Below are positions 52,045 through 61,271 of a DNA stretch of 64,000 nucleotides, piece after piece. This DNA comes from Peptoniphilaceae bacterium (GTDB taxonomy: Bacteria; Bacillota; Clostridia; Tissierellales; Peptoniphilaceae). The position numbers and the translations under genes are program-made. The notes below the pieces were generated by a model. The model was not told the origin of the DNA, did not search any database, and saw only the letters and a program-made list of their open reading frames with translations. The stretch lies in NCBI GenBank assembly GCA_902363535.1, contig CABJAE010000005.1, positions 91,660 to 155,659 on the forward strand. The letters run 5' to 3'. The first letter of the stretch is position 1. Every line of letters starts with the position of its first letter.

Positions 52045-53403
52045 GTGCGTAAAATTCATCGTTTTCAAGGAAATGGCAAGCATATATTACTTGATGTGGC
52101 ATCGGGGGCGGTGCACGTAGTTGATCCCATGATTTTCGACATGGCCGCAGACATGTTGGATTTGTCGAAAGAGGCCATGGTGGAAAAATACACAGGTCGC
52201 TACGATCCTCGTGAGGTGGCACAGGGCTACGATGAGCTGGATTACCTTATTGAAGAGGGCCTGCTCTACTGTGAGGACACGCCGGTGGATTTAAGCGGCT
52301 TTAATCCGGACTGCCACATTAAAGCCATGTGCCTTCACGTCTCCCACGACTGTAATTTGCGCTGCGCCTACTGTTTCGCCTCTCAGGGGGATTTCCACGG
52401 CGAGCGCATGGTCATGGATCTCGAGACCGGGAAAAAAGCCTTGGATTTTCTTTTGGAAAACTCCGGAAACCGCCGTAATTTAGAAGTCGACTTTTTCGGC
52501 GGCGAACCCATGATGAATTTCGATGTGGTAAAAGAGCTGGTTAGCTACGGCAGAGAACGGGAGAAAGCCTACGGAAAGAATTTCCGCTTCACTATGACGA
52601 CCAACGGCCTTTTGCTGAACGATGAAAATATCGAGTATTTGAACCGCGAAATGGCCAATGTGGTCCTGTCTATTGACGGCCGCAAGGAAATCAACGACGC
52701 CATGCGTCCCACGGTCAACAAAAAAGGCAGCTACGACACCATCGTTCCGAATTTTCAAAAATTAATCGCCTCCCGAGGAGACAAGGATTACTACATTCGC
52801 GGCACCTTTACCAATCACAATTTAGACTTTTCGAAAGACGTTATCTTGTTCCACGATTTGGGCTTTGAGAAGACCTCCATGGAGCCGGTGGTCACCGATC
52901 CCAATGAGGAATACGCCATTCGCGAAGAGCATCTGGATCAAATCCTGAAAGAGTACGAAAAGCTCAGCGAAGACTATTTGCGCATTCGCAAAGAGGATCC
53001 CGATTTTCTCTTTTTCCACTACATGATCGATCTCTCCGGCGGCCCCTGCGCTTACAAAAAAAGCATCGGCTGCGGCGCGGGAAGCGAATACGTGGCCGTG
53101 ACGCCGACGGGGGATATTTATCCCTGTCATCAATTTGTCGGCGAGGAAGATTTCCTCCTGGGAAATGTGGACGATGGCATCGTGAACAAAGATCTGCAAG
53201 ACCACTTCCACAAAGCCGACGTCTTTCATAAAGGGGCCTGCACCGATTGCTGGGCCAAGTATTTTTGCAGTGGCGGTTGCCACGCCAACGCCTACCACAA
53301 CAACGGCGACATTTACGAGCCCTTCGACATCGGTTGCCAAATGGAGCGCAAGCGCCTGGAATGCGCCCTCAGTGTCTATGCCAATGAGCAGAGTGAAGAA
53401 TGA
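52045..53403 (+). CDS. scfB: SCIFF radical SAM maturase
   Basis: 452 residues from GTG 52045 (GAAGGGGAA upstream). An N-terminal peptide-binding part (HILLDVASGAVHVVDPMIFD), the radical SAM motif CNLRCAYC near residue 105, and a C-terminal SPASM region with Cys ligands in IGCGAGSEYVAVTPTGDIYP and CTDCWAKYFCSGGCHANAYH. It forms thioether links in the SCIFF peptide. Overlaps recJ by 4 bases. Confidence 0.95.
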   Translation: MRKIHRFQGNGKHILLDVASGAVHVVDPMIFDMAADMLDLSKEAMVEKYTGRYDPREVAQGYDELDYLIEEGLLYCEDTPVDLSGFNPDCHIKAMCLHVSHDCNLRCAYCFASQGDFHGERMVMDLETGKKALDFLLENSGNRRNLEVDFFGGEPMMNFDVVKELVSYGREREKAYGKNFRFTMTTNGLLLNDENIEYLNREMANVVLSIDGRKEINDAMRPTVNKKGSYDTIVPNFQKLIASRGDKDYYIRGTFTNHNLDFSKDVILFHDLGFEKTSMEPVVTDPNEEYAIREEHLDQILKEYEKLSEDYLRIRKEDPDFLFFHYMIDLSGGPCAYKKSIGCGAGSEYVAVTPTGDIYPCHQFVGEEDFLLGNVDDGIVNKDLQDHFHKADVFHKGACTDCWAKYFCSGGCHANAYHNNGDIYEPFDIGCQMERKRLECALSVYANEQSEE

Positions 53404-55115
53404 AGTACTGGTCTATTAAAAACGAACAACCGAAAGAATCCATCGACTTTCGCGCATTGGGCCTGCAGGAATGGGAGTTTCGCATTCTGGTGAATCGCGG
53501 CGTGGACACGAAAGAAAAGATTCAAAACTATCTGCACCCTTCGATGGATCACATCCATTCGCCCATCGCATTAAAAGATATGGTAAAGGCGGGCAATCTC
53601 GTTCAGAGCGTCAAGGGAAAAATCCGCATCATCGGCGATTACGACTGCGACGGCGTCATGAGCACGACCATTCTCATGAAAGGCCTGCGTGGACTCGGCT
53701 ACGATGTGGACTATCGCTTGCCCCATCGACGGGAAGACGGCTACGGAATGAAGCCCTATATGGCCGAAGAAGCCGCTCGTGACGGCGTGGAGGCGATCAT
53801 TACCTGCGACAATGGTATTGCGCAGTTTGAAGCCATCCAAAAGGCGAAAGCCCTTGGCCTGAAAGTCATCGTCATCGACCACCATCAATTGGTGCGACGA
53901 GAAGGCGAGGAAGTCCTGCCCGATGCCGACGCCATTATCAATCCCCATCAAGAAGCCTGCAGCTATCCCTTCAAAGGCTTGTGCGGCGGCGCCTTGGCAT
54001 ATTATTTTATTAACTATCTCTATACGATTTCGGGAAATATCGAGACCATGGATAAAGACCTGATCGGTTTTGCCGCCTTAGCGACGGTGTGCGATGTCAT
54101 GGAGCTTATTGGCGAAAACAGAGATCTGGTCACTTGCGGTTTGGAACAATTGAATCGTTCGCAAAACATCGGCTTAAATGCTCTGAGAGATGCAGCCGGT
54201 ATAAAAGGCGACATCGACGCCTACCATCTAGGTTTTATTTTAGGTCCCACCATTAATGCGGCGGGCCGGTTGGATACGGCCGCCGACGGGGTGGAACTGT
54301 TTTTAACGGAAGACGAGGATTTCGCAAAAAAGACCGCCGCCTATTTGCGGGAATTGAACAGAAAGCGCCAAGATTTAACCACCGAAGGCCTGGCCCGTTT
54401 GGAAAAACAATTGGCCAGTCCCAAGGAAAGGGTGCAGCCCATTTACATTTTAAAAGATGAAACCATCGACGAGTCCATCGCCGGCATTATCGCCGGGCGC
54501 ATTAAGGGCAAATATCATCGCCCCTGCATCGTACTTACCTCGGGCAAAGACGGTCTGAAGGGATCAGGCAGAAGCATCGACGCTTATAATATGGTGGAGC
54601 AGATCCGAAAGAGCGAAAAATACCTTTCCTCCTTCGGCGGCCACGCCATGGCCTGCGGCTTAAGCTTGAGAAAAGATCAGTTTATCGCCTTTAAGCTCGA
54701 TGCCATCGAAAAAAGCGATTTGGATCCCAGAGATTTGATCCCTCGTGTGCGACTGGATACGATTATGCAGCTCGACAAGGTGAGTGCTGAAACTGTGGAG
54801 CGACTGAATCGCCTGAAGCCCTTCGGAAACGGAAATCCCAAACCGCTTTTCGGCGCAACCGGGGTCTATGTTTCACAGTACCGAATTTTAGGTAAGAATA
54901 GAAATGTAATTAAATTGGAGCTATTCTACAATCAGGCGCGCTACGACGGCATTCTCTTTATGCCGGCGGATGAATTTCTGGCCTTTGCCAATGAGGCGAA
55001 GGCACCGGACGGCAGCCTATGCATCGACATGGCCTATGTGCCCACCATCGACACATTTAATAACAGAAATACGCTTCAATTTCAAATCGAAGACTTAAGA
55101 CGATCTAAACGGTGA
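53400..55115 (+). CDS. recJ: Single-stranded-DNA-specific exonuclease RecJ
   Basis: 571 residues. DHH phosphoesterase motifs: IIGDYDCDGVMSTT near residue 79 and VIDHHQL near 161. The DHHA1 part carries the SSFGGHAMACGLSLRKDQ-type motif, and a C-terminal OB-type domain (about 460-571) binds DNA. It degrades 5' single strands in repair and recombination. Starts in ATGA overlap with the maturase. Confidence 0.96.
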   Translation: MKYWSIKNEQPKESIDFRALGLQEWEFRILVNRGVDTKEKIQNYLHPSMDHIHSPIALKDMVKAGNLVQSVKGKIRIIGDYDCDGVMSTTILMKGLRGLGYDVDYRLPHRREDGYGMKPYMAEEAARDGVEAIITCDNGIAQFEAIQKAKALGLKVIVIDHHQLVRREGEEVLPDADAIINPHQEACSYPFKGLCGGALAYYFINYLYTISGNIETMDKDLIGFAALATVCDVMELIGENRDLVTCGLEQLNRSQNIGLNALRDAAGIKGDIDAYHLGFILGPTINAAGRLDTAADGVELFLTEDEDFAKKTAAYLRELNRKRQDLTTEGLARLEKQLASPKERVQPIYILKDETIDESIAGIIAGRIKGKYHRPCIVLTSGKDGLKGSGRSIDAYNMVEQIRKSEKYLSSFGGHAMACGLSLRKDQFIAFKLDAIEKSDLDPRDLIPRVRLDTIMQLDKVSAETVERLNRLKPFGNGNPKPLFGATGVYVSQYRILGKNRNVIKLELFYNQARYDGILFMPADEFLAFANEAKAPDGSLCIDMAYVPTIDTFNNRNTLQFQIEDLRRSKR

Positions 55116-55119
55116 TACT

Positions 55120-57279
55120 ATGATTGAACAATTGATTGAAAAAATCTTGTCTTACAACCCGGAGGCCGATGTAGATAAAGTTCGCGAAGCTTACGACTAT
55201 GCCGAAAAACATCACGAAGGCCAAAAGCGCAATTCAGGGGAGGATTATATCGTCCACCCCTTCAATGTTGCGCTCATTTTAGCTGAAATGAACATGGACG
55301 TTTCCACGATCATCGCGGGCCTTTTGCACGATACGATCGAGGATACGGACGTCACCTACGACGATGTAAAAGAGCGTTTCGGCGAAGAAGTCGCCATTTT
55401 GGTCGAAGGCGTGACGAAATTAAAAATGCTTTCCTACCAGACCAAACAGGAAAAGCAGGCGGAAAATATTCGCAAGATGGTTTTGGCCATGGCGAAAGAT
55501 ATTCGCGTGGTCATCGTAAAATTCGCCGACCGCCTGCACAATATGCGCACCTTGGAATACATGACGCCGGAGAAAAAGCACGACAAGGCGCTGGAGACCA
55601 TCGAAATCTACGCGCCCCTGGCGGATCGTTTGGGGATGAGTCGCGTAAAAAGCGAATTGGAAGATTTGTCTCTGCGCTACCTGGATCCCGAAAATTACTA
55701 CAATTTAGTGGATATGGTGAACCGCCGTAGGAGCGAGCGGGAAGCATTGATTCAATCCTTGATCGACGACATTTCCAAGCAGTTGAAGCGCATGGGCATC
55801 GCCGCAGACATTAACGGTCGACCGAAAAACTTTTACAGCATCTATAAAAAGATGATGAAGAAGGGAAAGACCTTCGAAGAGATCTACGACCTGCAGGCCA
55901 TCCGCATTCTCGTCGACGACGTGAAGGATTGCTACGGGGCTTTGGGCGTGGTACACACCATGTACAAGCCCATTCCCGGCCGCTTCAAAGACTACATTTC
56001 CATGCCGAAGCAGAATAAGTACCAATCTTTGCACACGACGGTTATCGACGACAATGGCGAAACCTTCGAGGTGCAAATTCGTACCTGGGAAATGCACAAG
56101 ACGGCGGAATACGGGATCGCCGCTCACTGGAAGTACAAAGAAGGGGCGAAGAAATCCACCTCCTTCGACGAAAACTTAACCTGGCTCAGACAGCTGCTGG
56201 AATGGCAAAAGGATTTAAAAGACCCGAACGAGTTTATGGAAACGCTGAAGGTCGACTTTTTTGCCGACGAGGTCTTCGTTTTTACGCCGAACGGCGACGT
56301 CATTAATCTGCCCGACAATTCCACGCCCATCGACTTCGCCTATCGGGTGCATACGGCAGTGGGAAATACTTGTGTCGGTGCGAAAATCAACGGCCGCATC
56401 GTTTCCTTGAGCCACAAATTAAAAAACGGCGAAATCGTCGAAGTCATCACCAATAAAAATTCCGAGCCTTCTTTGGATTGGCTTTCCATCGTCGCCAGTC
56501 CCCAGGCTCGCACGAAAATAAAACAGTACTTCAAGGTCAAGGACCGGGACAAAAACATCGAAAAGGGCCGGGCCATGATCGAGCAGGAGGCGAAGCGCCT
56601 GGGCTACCGGCCGTCGGAATTTGTTCGCGACGATTGGATGGAGGACGTGCGCCAACGGCTGAAGTTCGACAATTTAAACGACCTCTATTCACAAGTCGGC
56701 TACGGCAGCATGAGTGTGCGCCAAGTGACGGCGAAGCTTGAAGAATACGCCAAGGAAGAAAAGCGCAAAGCCATGGCGGAAAATATGACCGTGGAAGACA
56801 TCGCCGTACAGGAAGAGTCGAAGAACCACCGAAATGCCGGCGGCATCGTGGTGAAGGGCATCGACAATGTGAAGGTGCGCATCGCCAAATGTTGTACGCC
56901 GGTTCCGGGGGATGAGATCGTGGGCTTTATTACCATGGGTCGCGGCGTGAGCATTCACCGTTCCGACTGCATTAATCTGAAAAACAATATGAACGAAGAT
57001 CGCCTTATTCCCGTGCGTTGGGAAATCGACGAAAAGGAAATGTACAGTGCGGAAATTGAAGTGCGAGCCGCAAGCAAGAACAATGTCTTGGCCGACATCG
57101 CCAATCGAATTCACGACGCCCGACTGGACATTCAAAACCTCTCCGCCAGAGAGGACAAGGACCACAATTTGATTATTCGCACGGTGGTTCGCATTCACCA
57201 CATCGACGAATTGGAACGATTGTTGAAAAAATTGGAGCGTGTGGAAAATGTCTATGAAGCTTATCGGGTAAGCGGTTAA
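55120..57279 (+). CDS. rel: Bifunctional (p)ppGpp synthetase/hydrolase Rel
   Basis: 719 residues. HD hydrolase (LLHDTIEDTDVTYDDVKERF near 68), synthetase (RPKNFYSIYKKMMKKGKTFE and YISMPKQNKYQSLHTTV), TGS (VFVFTPNGDVINLPDNSTPI), and a C-terminal ACT domain (EIEVRAASKNNVLADIANRI). It makes and removes the stringent alarmone on amino acid starvation. Full domain set, normal length. Confidence 0.97.
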   Translation: MIEQLIEKILSYNPEADVDKVREAYDYAEKHHEGQKRNSGEDYIVHPFNVALILAEMNMDVSTIIAGLLHDTIEDTDVTYDDVKERFGEEVAILVEGVTKLKMLSYQTKQEKQAENIRKMVLAMAKDIRVVIVKFADRLHNMRTLEYMTPEKKHDKALETIEIYAPLADRLGMSRVKSELEDLSLRYLDPENYYNLVDMVNRRRSEREALIQSLIDDISKQLKRMGIAADINGRPKNFYSIYKKMMKKGKTFEEIYDLQAIRILVDDVKDCYGALGVVHTMYKPIPGRFKDYISMPKQNKYQSLHTTVIDDNGETFEVQIRTWEMHKTAEYGIAAHWKYKEGAKKSTSFDENLTWLRQLLEWQKDLKDPNEFMETLKVDFFADEVFVFTPNGDVINLPDNSTPIDFAYRVHTAVGNTCVGAKINGRIVSLSHKLKNGEIVEVITNKNSEPSLDWLSIVASPQARTKIKQYFKVKDRDKNIEKGRAMIEQEAKRLGYRPSEFVRDDWMEDVRQRLKFDNLNDLYSQVGYGSMSVRQVTAKLEEYAKEEKRKAMAENMTVEDIAVQEESKNHRNAGGIVVKGIDNVKVRIAKCCTPVPGDEIVGFITMGRGVSIHRSDCINLKNNMNEDRLIPVRWEIDEKEMYSAEIEVRAASKNNVLADIANRIHDARLDIQNLSAREDKDHNLIIRTVVRIHHIDELERLLKKLERVENVYEAYRVSG

Positions 57280-57288
57280 GGAGGAAGT

Positions 57289-57738
57289 ATGCGAGCAGTT
57301 ATTCAACGGGTAAAACGAGCAACCCTATCCGTCGGCGGGGAAGAAGTCTCCTCCATCGGCGGAGGCCTTATGGTCTTGGTCGGCATCACGGATTCCGATA
57401 CGAAAAAAGACATGGAATACATCGGCAACAAAATCGTGGGGCTGCGCGTCTTCAATGACGAAAACGGCGTGATGAATGTCAATGTAGGCGACAGCCAGAA
57501 CGAAATCATGGTGGTCAGCCAGTTTACCCTTTACGGTGACGCGAAAAAAGGCAATCGGCCCAGCTACATTCGGGCGGCGAAAGGCGAAATTTCGGAGCCC
57601 ATGTACGAAGATCTGATCGCCTACATCGAATCCAAGGGCCATAAAGTCGCTCGCGGCGTCTTCGGTGCGGACATGGCCATCGATATGGTGGCGGACGGGC
57701 CGGTAACCATTTTAATCGACAGCGAAAGGAGTTTTTAA
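57289..57738 (+). CDS. dtd: D-aminoacyl-tRNA deacylase
   Basis: 149 residues. MRAVIQRVKRATLSVGGEEV, VSQFTLYGDAKKGNRPSYIR, and the Gly-Pro motif DGPVTILIDSE are all present. It hydrolyses D-amino acids from mischarged tRNAs. The order rel-dtd is common in Firmicutes. AAGGAGGAAGT precedes the ATG. Confidence 0.97.
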   Translation: MRAVIQRVKRATLSVGGEEVSSIGGGLMVLVGITDSDTKKDMEYIGNKIVGLRVFNDENGVMNVNVGDSQNEIMVVSQFTLYGDAKKGNRPSYIRAAKGEISEPMYEDLIAYIESKGHKVARGVFGADMAIDMVADGPVTILIDSERSF

Positions 57739-58358
57739 TGGCAATTGATACGCTCTTAGTCGGCGGTACGACGAATTGTTACATCGTCTACGATGACGAC
57801 AAAAACGGATTTATCATCGATCCCGGCGCGGAAGCTGAAAAGATCCTCGCCTACGTTAAAAATTTAGGTTTAGCGATCGAAGGGATTTTACTCACCCACG
57901 GCCACGGAGATCACATTTCCGCATTAAATAAAGTGCGCGACGCCTTGGGCGTGAAGGTTTATATGCACAAAGATGAATTGGAAAACTTCCTCAGCCAATC
58001 GCCTCAGTTTGTCGCCATGCTCGGCGGCGAGCTCCCGAACAAAAATCCCGATGTTCTCTTACAAGACGGGGATATTATTTCTTTCAAAGCAGGCGATGTG
58101 AAGGTTCTCTTTACGCCGGGTCATACGCCGGGGGGCGTCTGTTACCTATACGGCGATACGCTTTTCACCGGCGACACCCTGTTCCAAGGTTCCATCGGCC
58201 GCACGGATTTTCCCGGCGGCGACGTGGCGGCCATTATGGAATCCCTCGTCAAGCTATCGAAATTGGATGAGGATTTAAAGGTGCTTTCCGGACACGGATT
58301 TGCCACGACCATCGGCACGGAAAAACGCATGAATCCCTTTATGCGGCAGATTTTATGA
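57738..58358 (+). CDS. MBL-fold hydrolase (YcbL/glyoxalase II-like)
   Basis: 206 residues. Zinc motif THGHGDHISAL (the HxHxDH type), then TPGHTPGGVCYLYGDTLFTG with the bridging Asp, and a C-terminal His in LSGHGFATTIG. This matches small metallo-beta-lactamase-fold hydrolases of the YcbL/hydroxyacylglutathione hydrolase type. The exact thioester substrate is unknown. Starts by overlapping the dtd stop by 1 base. Confidence 0.9.
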   Translation: MAIDTLLVGGTTNCYIVYDDDKNGFIIDPGAEAEKILAYVKNLGLAIEGILLTHGHGDHISALNKVRDALGVKVYMHKDELENFLSQSPQFVAMLGGELPNKNPDVLLQDGDIISFKAGDVKVLFTPGHTPGGVCYLYGDTLFTGDTLFQGSIGRTDFPGGDVAAIMESLVKLSKLDEDLKVLSGHGFATTIGTEKRMNPFMRQIL

Positions 58359-59734
58359 TTCGAATAGTTAACGGCACAGATTCGGAGTTGCACACATTTT
58401 ACGAGCTGCTTCGAATCTATTTTCCTGCTTACGAGACATCCGGCGAGCTGTTTTTAATTATCGACACGACAGCTGAAAATAAACACGTAACCTTAATAAT
58501 CGACGACGATCAATACGAGAACACCTTTGGCGGCACCGACGAATATGAGTTGAAGCGAAAGATCAGCGCCTGGATCGCATCGGAAGTGGATCATCCGAAC
58601 AAAGAGCCCTCTCTTTGGGGAAGCTTAACAGGGACCCGGCCCATTAAATTTTTGCAAAAGCATCGACGAGAATTAGGCGACGCCGGTGTGATGAAGCTTT
58701 TGACGAAGGATTACCTCATCGATCCCGACGTGGCGTCTTTACTGATGCGCATTGCGAAGCGAGAAAGCGCCCTGATCGGCGAAAATTGGGGCCGTGGCTA
58801 TTCGTTGTATATTCACATTCCCTTTTGTCCGACGCGCTGCGAATACTGCAGCTACCCCACCATCGGCAGCGACAACAAAGAGGCCGTGCGAATTTACATG
58901 GATTATCTCTTAAAGGAGCTGTCCTTCGTTCTTAATAAAATGGGCACTTCACCGGAGACCATCTACATCGGCGGCGGTACCCCCACGTCCATTCCCGTGG
59001 CGGATCTTGAGAAAATTTTTCAGGAGCTTCGCCATTTGACGCCGAAGGAATTTACCCTGGAAGCCGGCAGGCCCAAAACCATTACGACGGAATTGGTGGA
59101 CATGATTCGCGATTATCCCGTGACGAGGATCAGCATTAATCCCCAGACCATGGTGGATCGCACGCTGAAGGCGGTAAAACGGCCGCACAGCGCCGAAGAT
59201 ATTTTAACGGCCTACGAATTGGTGCGGAAAAAGACCGATCTTCAGGTGAATATGGACATGATCTTAGGTCTCGGCGACGAAACCGTAGACGATGTGGACT
59301 ATACCTTAAATAAGCTCTGCGCCCTGGAGCCGGAGAATATTACCGTCCACATGCTGTCTTTGAAAAACGGTTCGAAGCTTTTTGAAAACAACAGCGTTTT
59401 TGTAAAAAACACGCGCTCCATGGAAAGCTACGCCATGGGTTTTTTGAAAGAAAAGGGCTACCATCCCTACTACCTGTATCGGCAGAAGCGGATTTTAGGC
59501 AACGGTGCCAATATCGGCTACGCAAAAGATGGCACGGAATCTATCTACAACATGGTCATGATGGAAGAAATTCATACCGTCGTCGGCGTGGGCATGTCCG
59601 CCACGACGAAACTGGTGGACTCCCGGGGAAATACCATTCGAAAATTTTCAAATTTCAGAAACATGCGGGACTACACGGACCGCTTCAGCGAGGTGCTTAA
59701 GAAGAAGGCGAAGTATTTGGGAGACGTACTATGA
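58355..59734 (+). CDS. hemZ: Radical SAM coproporphyrinogen dehydrogenase-type HemZ
   Basis: 459 residues. HemZ has a 150-residue N-terminal domain followed by the radical SAM core: HIPFCPTRCEYCSYPTIGSD, with CX3CX2C near residue 158, then YIGGGTPTSIPV and RISINPQTM. It is typically found next to dtd and MBL genes in Firmicutes. The reaction in organisms lacking a full haem pathway is uncertain; no other haem gene is in view. Confidence 0.88.
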   Translation: MIRIVNGTDSELHTFYELLRIYFPAYETSGELFLIIDTTAENKHVTLIIDDDQYENTFGGTDEYELKRKISAWIASEVDHPNKEPSLWGSLTGTRPIKFLQKHRRELGDAGVMKLLTKDYLIDPDVASLLMRIAKRESALIGENWGRGYSLYIHIPFCPTRCEYCSYPTIGSDNKEAVRIYMDYLLKELSFVLNKMGTSPETIYIGGGTPTSIPVADLEKIFQELRHLTPKEFTLEAGRPKTITTELVDMIRDYPVTRISINPQTMVDRTLKAVKRPHSAEDILTAYELVRKKTDLQVNMDMILGLGDETVDDVDYTLNKLCALEPENITVHMLSLKNGSKLFENNSVFVKNTRSMESYAMGFLKEKGYHPYYLYRQKRILGNGANIGYAKDGTESIYNMVMMEEIHTVVGVGMSATTKLVDSRGNTIRKFSNFRNMRDYTDRFSEVLKKKAKYLGDVL

Positions 59735-61263
59735 TATTAAAAAAACTCTTAGACGCCATAGAAATCATTGATAAAAAAGGCGTCATCGACGAGGATCACC
59801 TCGTCGAACACATTTCCAACGACTCGAGAGAAATCGGCGAAGGAGATATTTTCGTCGCCATGAAGGGAGTTTTGGCCGACGGCCACGATTACATTCAAAA
59901 AGCCAAAGAAAAGGGCGCCGCCTTGGCCGTGGTCGATCACTTCACCGACGACGAGATACCGCAGATTTTGGTAAAAAATCCGCGAATCGCCCTGGCCGAT
60001 TTGGCATGCACGTTTTACGATCATCCGTCGAAGGAAATGAAGGTGTTCGGCGTCACGGCCACAAACGGCAAGACCTCCACGGCCTATATGATTCGCGACA
60101 TATTCAAGGAGGCGGGCTATGAGGTCGGCGTCGTCGGCACGGTGGAAGTGCAGTACAAAGACGTGTCCATTCCATCCATTTTAACGACGCCGGAGAGCAT
60201 TCATCTGCAAAAGCATTTGCGCGACATGGCGGACGTTGGCGTGGAAGTGGTGGTCATGGAAGTGTCCTCTTCCGCCCAGGAACTATACAGAAGCAGGGGC
60301 ATCGACTACGATATTGTAAGCTTCAACAATATTTCCGTGGAGCACTTGGAGCAACACGGCACCTTTGAAAACTACTTTCACTACAAGAGCCGCTTGATTC
60401 GTCACGCCGACGAGAAGACGGCGGTCATCCTGAATGTCGACGCGCCCCTTATCGAAGGGCTGATTGAAAAGACGAATGGCGACGTGTTTACGGCGGGCAT
60501 CGAAAAAGACGCATCCATTGGCATCGAGGCCATTGATTTGTCCACGGGCTTTGCGAAATTTAATTATGTCGTGCGTAGGGCCCATCACAGCGAGCGTTGG
60601 TCTTTGGAGCCCATGGTACTTCCCATTCAATTGGAAGTCGCCGGTTACCACTCCGTATTAAACGCCATGATCGCCATTACTTACGGTTTGTTGGAAGGCG
60701 TGGATGGCGCGGTGATTCAAAAAGCCATGCAAAATTTTTCCGGGGTCGAAAGACGCTTCGAATTGATCTATAATAAAGAGTATATGATCCTGGACGATCA
60801 CTTTGCCAATGAAAAAAACATCGCCGTCACCCTGGAAACCTTGTGTCACATGGAATACAAGAACCTCCACCTTCTCTACGCCGTGCGAGGCGGAAGAGGG
60901 ACTGAGTTAAATCGCGACAATGCCTTGGAAATGGTTAAGTGGATGCACAAGCTTCCCCTTAAGACCTTTGTAGCTACCAGGAGCGAGGAAGTGGTTACGA
61001 AAAAGGACGCGGTAACGGATGCGGAATTGGCCGCTTTTAAGGAAGTCATGGCCGATGCCGGTTACGACGTGCCCGTGGTGGACGATTTAAAAAGCGCCAT
61101 CGATGCGGTATGGAGTAAGGTCGGAGAAGAGGACGTCTTTTTACTGGCCGGTTGCCAAGGTATGGATCACGGCGCCAAATACGTGTGGGAGGCTCTGGCC
61201 GAAGAATCAACAGGCGACGAGAAATCCTATTGGATGAAGAAAATAGAAAACAGAATTTGCTAG
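59731..61263 (+). CDS. Mur ligase family protein, MurE-like but divergent
   Basis: 510 residues. N-terminal domain with HISNDSREIGEGDIFVAMKG, ATP-binding ATNGKTSTAYMIRDIF near 112, TTPESIHLQKHL, and the C-terminal domain (from about 345). The MurE amino-acid motif DNPR is absent: where it is expected the sequence is ATRSEEV, and the DYAHTPD motif is changed to LDDHFANEK. So it is probably not a standard MurE; it could add a different residue or act on another precursor. Confidence 0.8.
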   Translation: MILKKLLDAIEIIDKKGVIDEDHLVEHISNDSREIGEGDIFVAMKGVLADGHDYIQKAKEKGAALAVVDHFTDDEIPQILVKNPRIALADLACTFYDHPSKEMKVFGVTATNGKTSTAYMIRDIFKEAGYEVGVVGTVEVQYKDVSIPSILTTPESIHLQKHLRDMADVGVEVVVMEVSSSAQELYRSRGIDYDIVSFNNISVEHLEQHGTFENYFHYKSRLIRHADEKTAVILNVDAPLIEGLIEKTNGDVFTAGIEKDASIGIEAIDLSTGFAKFNYVVRRAHHSERWSLEPMVLPIQLEVAGYHSVLNAMIAITYGLLEGVDGAVIQKAMQNFSGVERRFELIYNKEYMILDDHFANEKNIAVTLETLCHMEYKNLHLLYAVRGGRGTELNRDNALEMVKWMHKLPLKTFVATRSEEVVTKKDAVTDAELAAFKEVMADAGYDVPVVDDLKSAIDAVWSKVGEEDVFLLAGCQGMDHGAKYVWEALAEESTGDEKSYWMKKIENRIC

Positions 61264-61271
61264 GAGGCATC

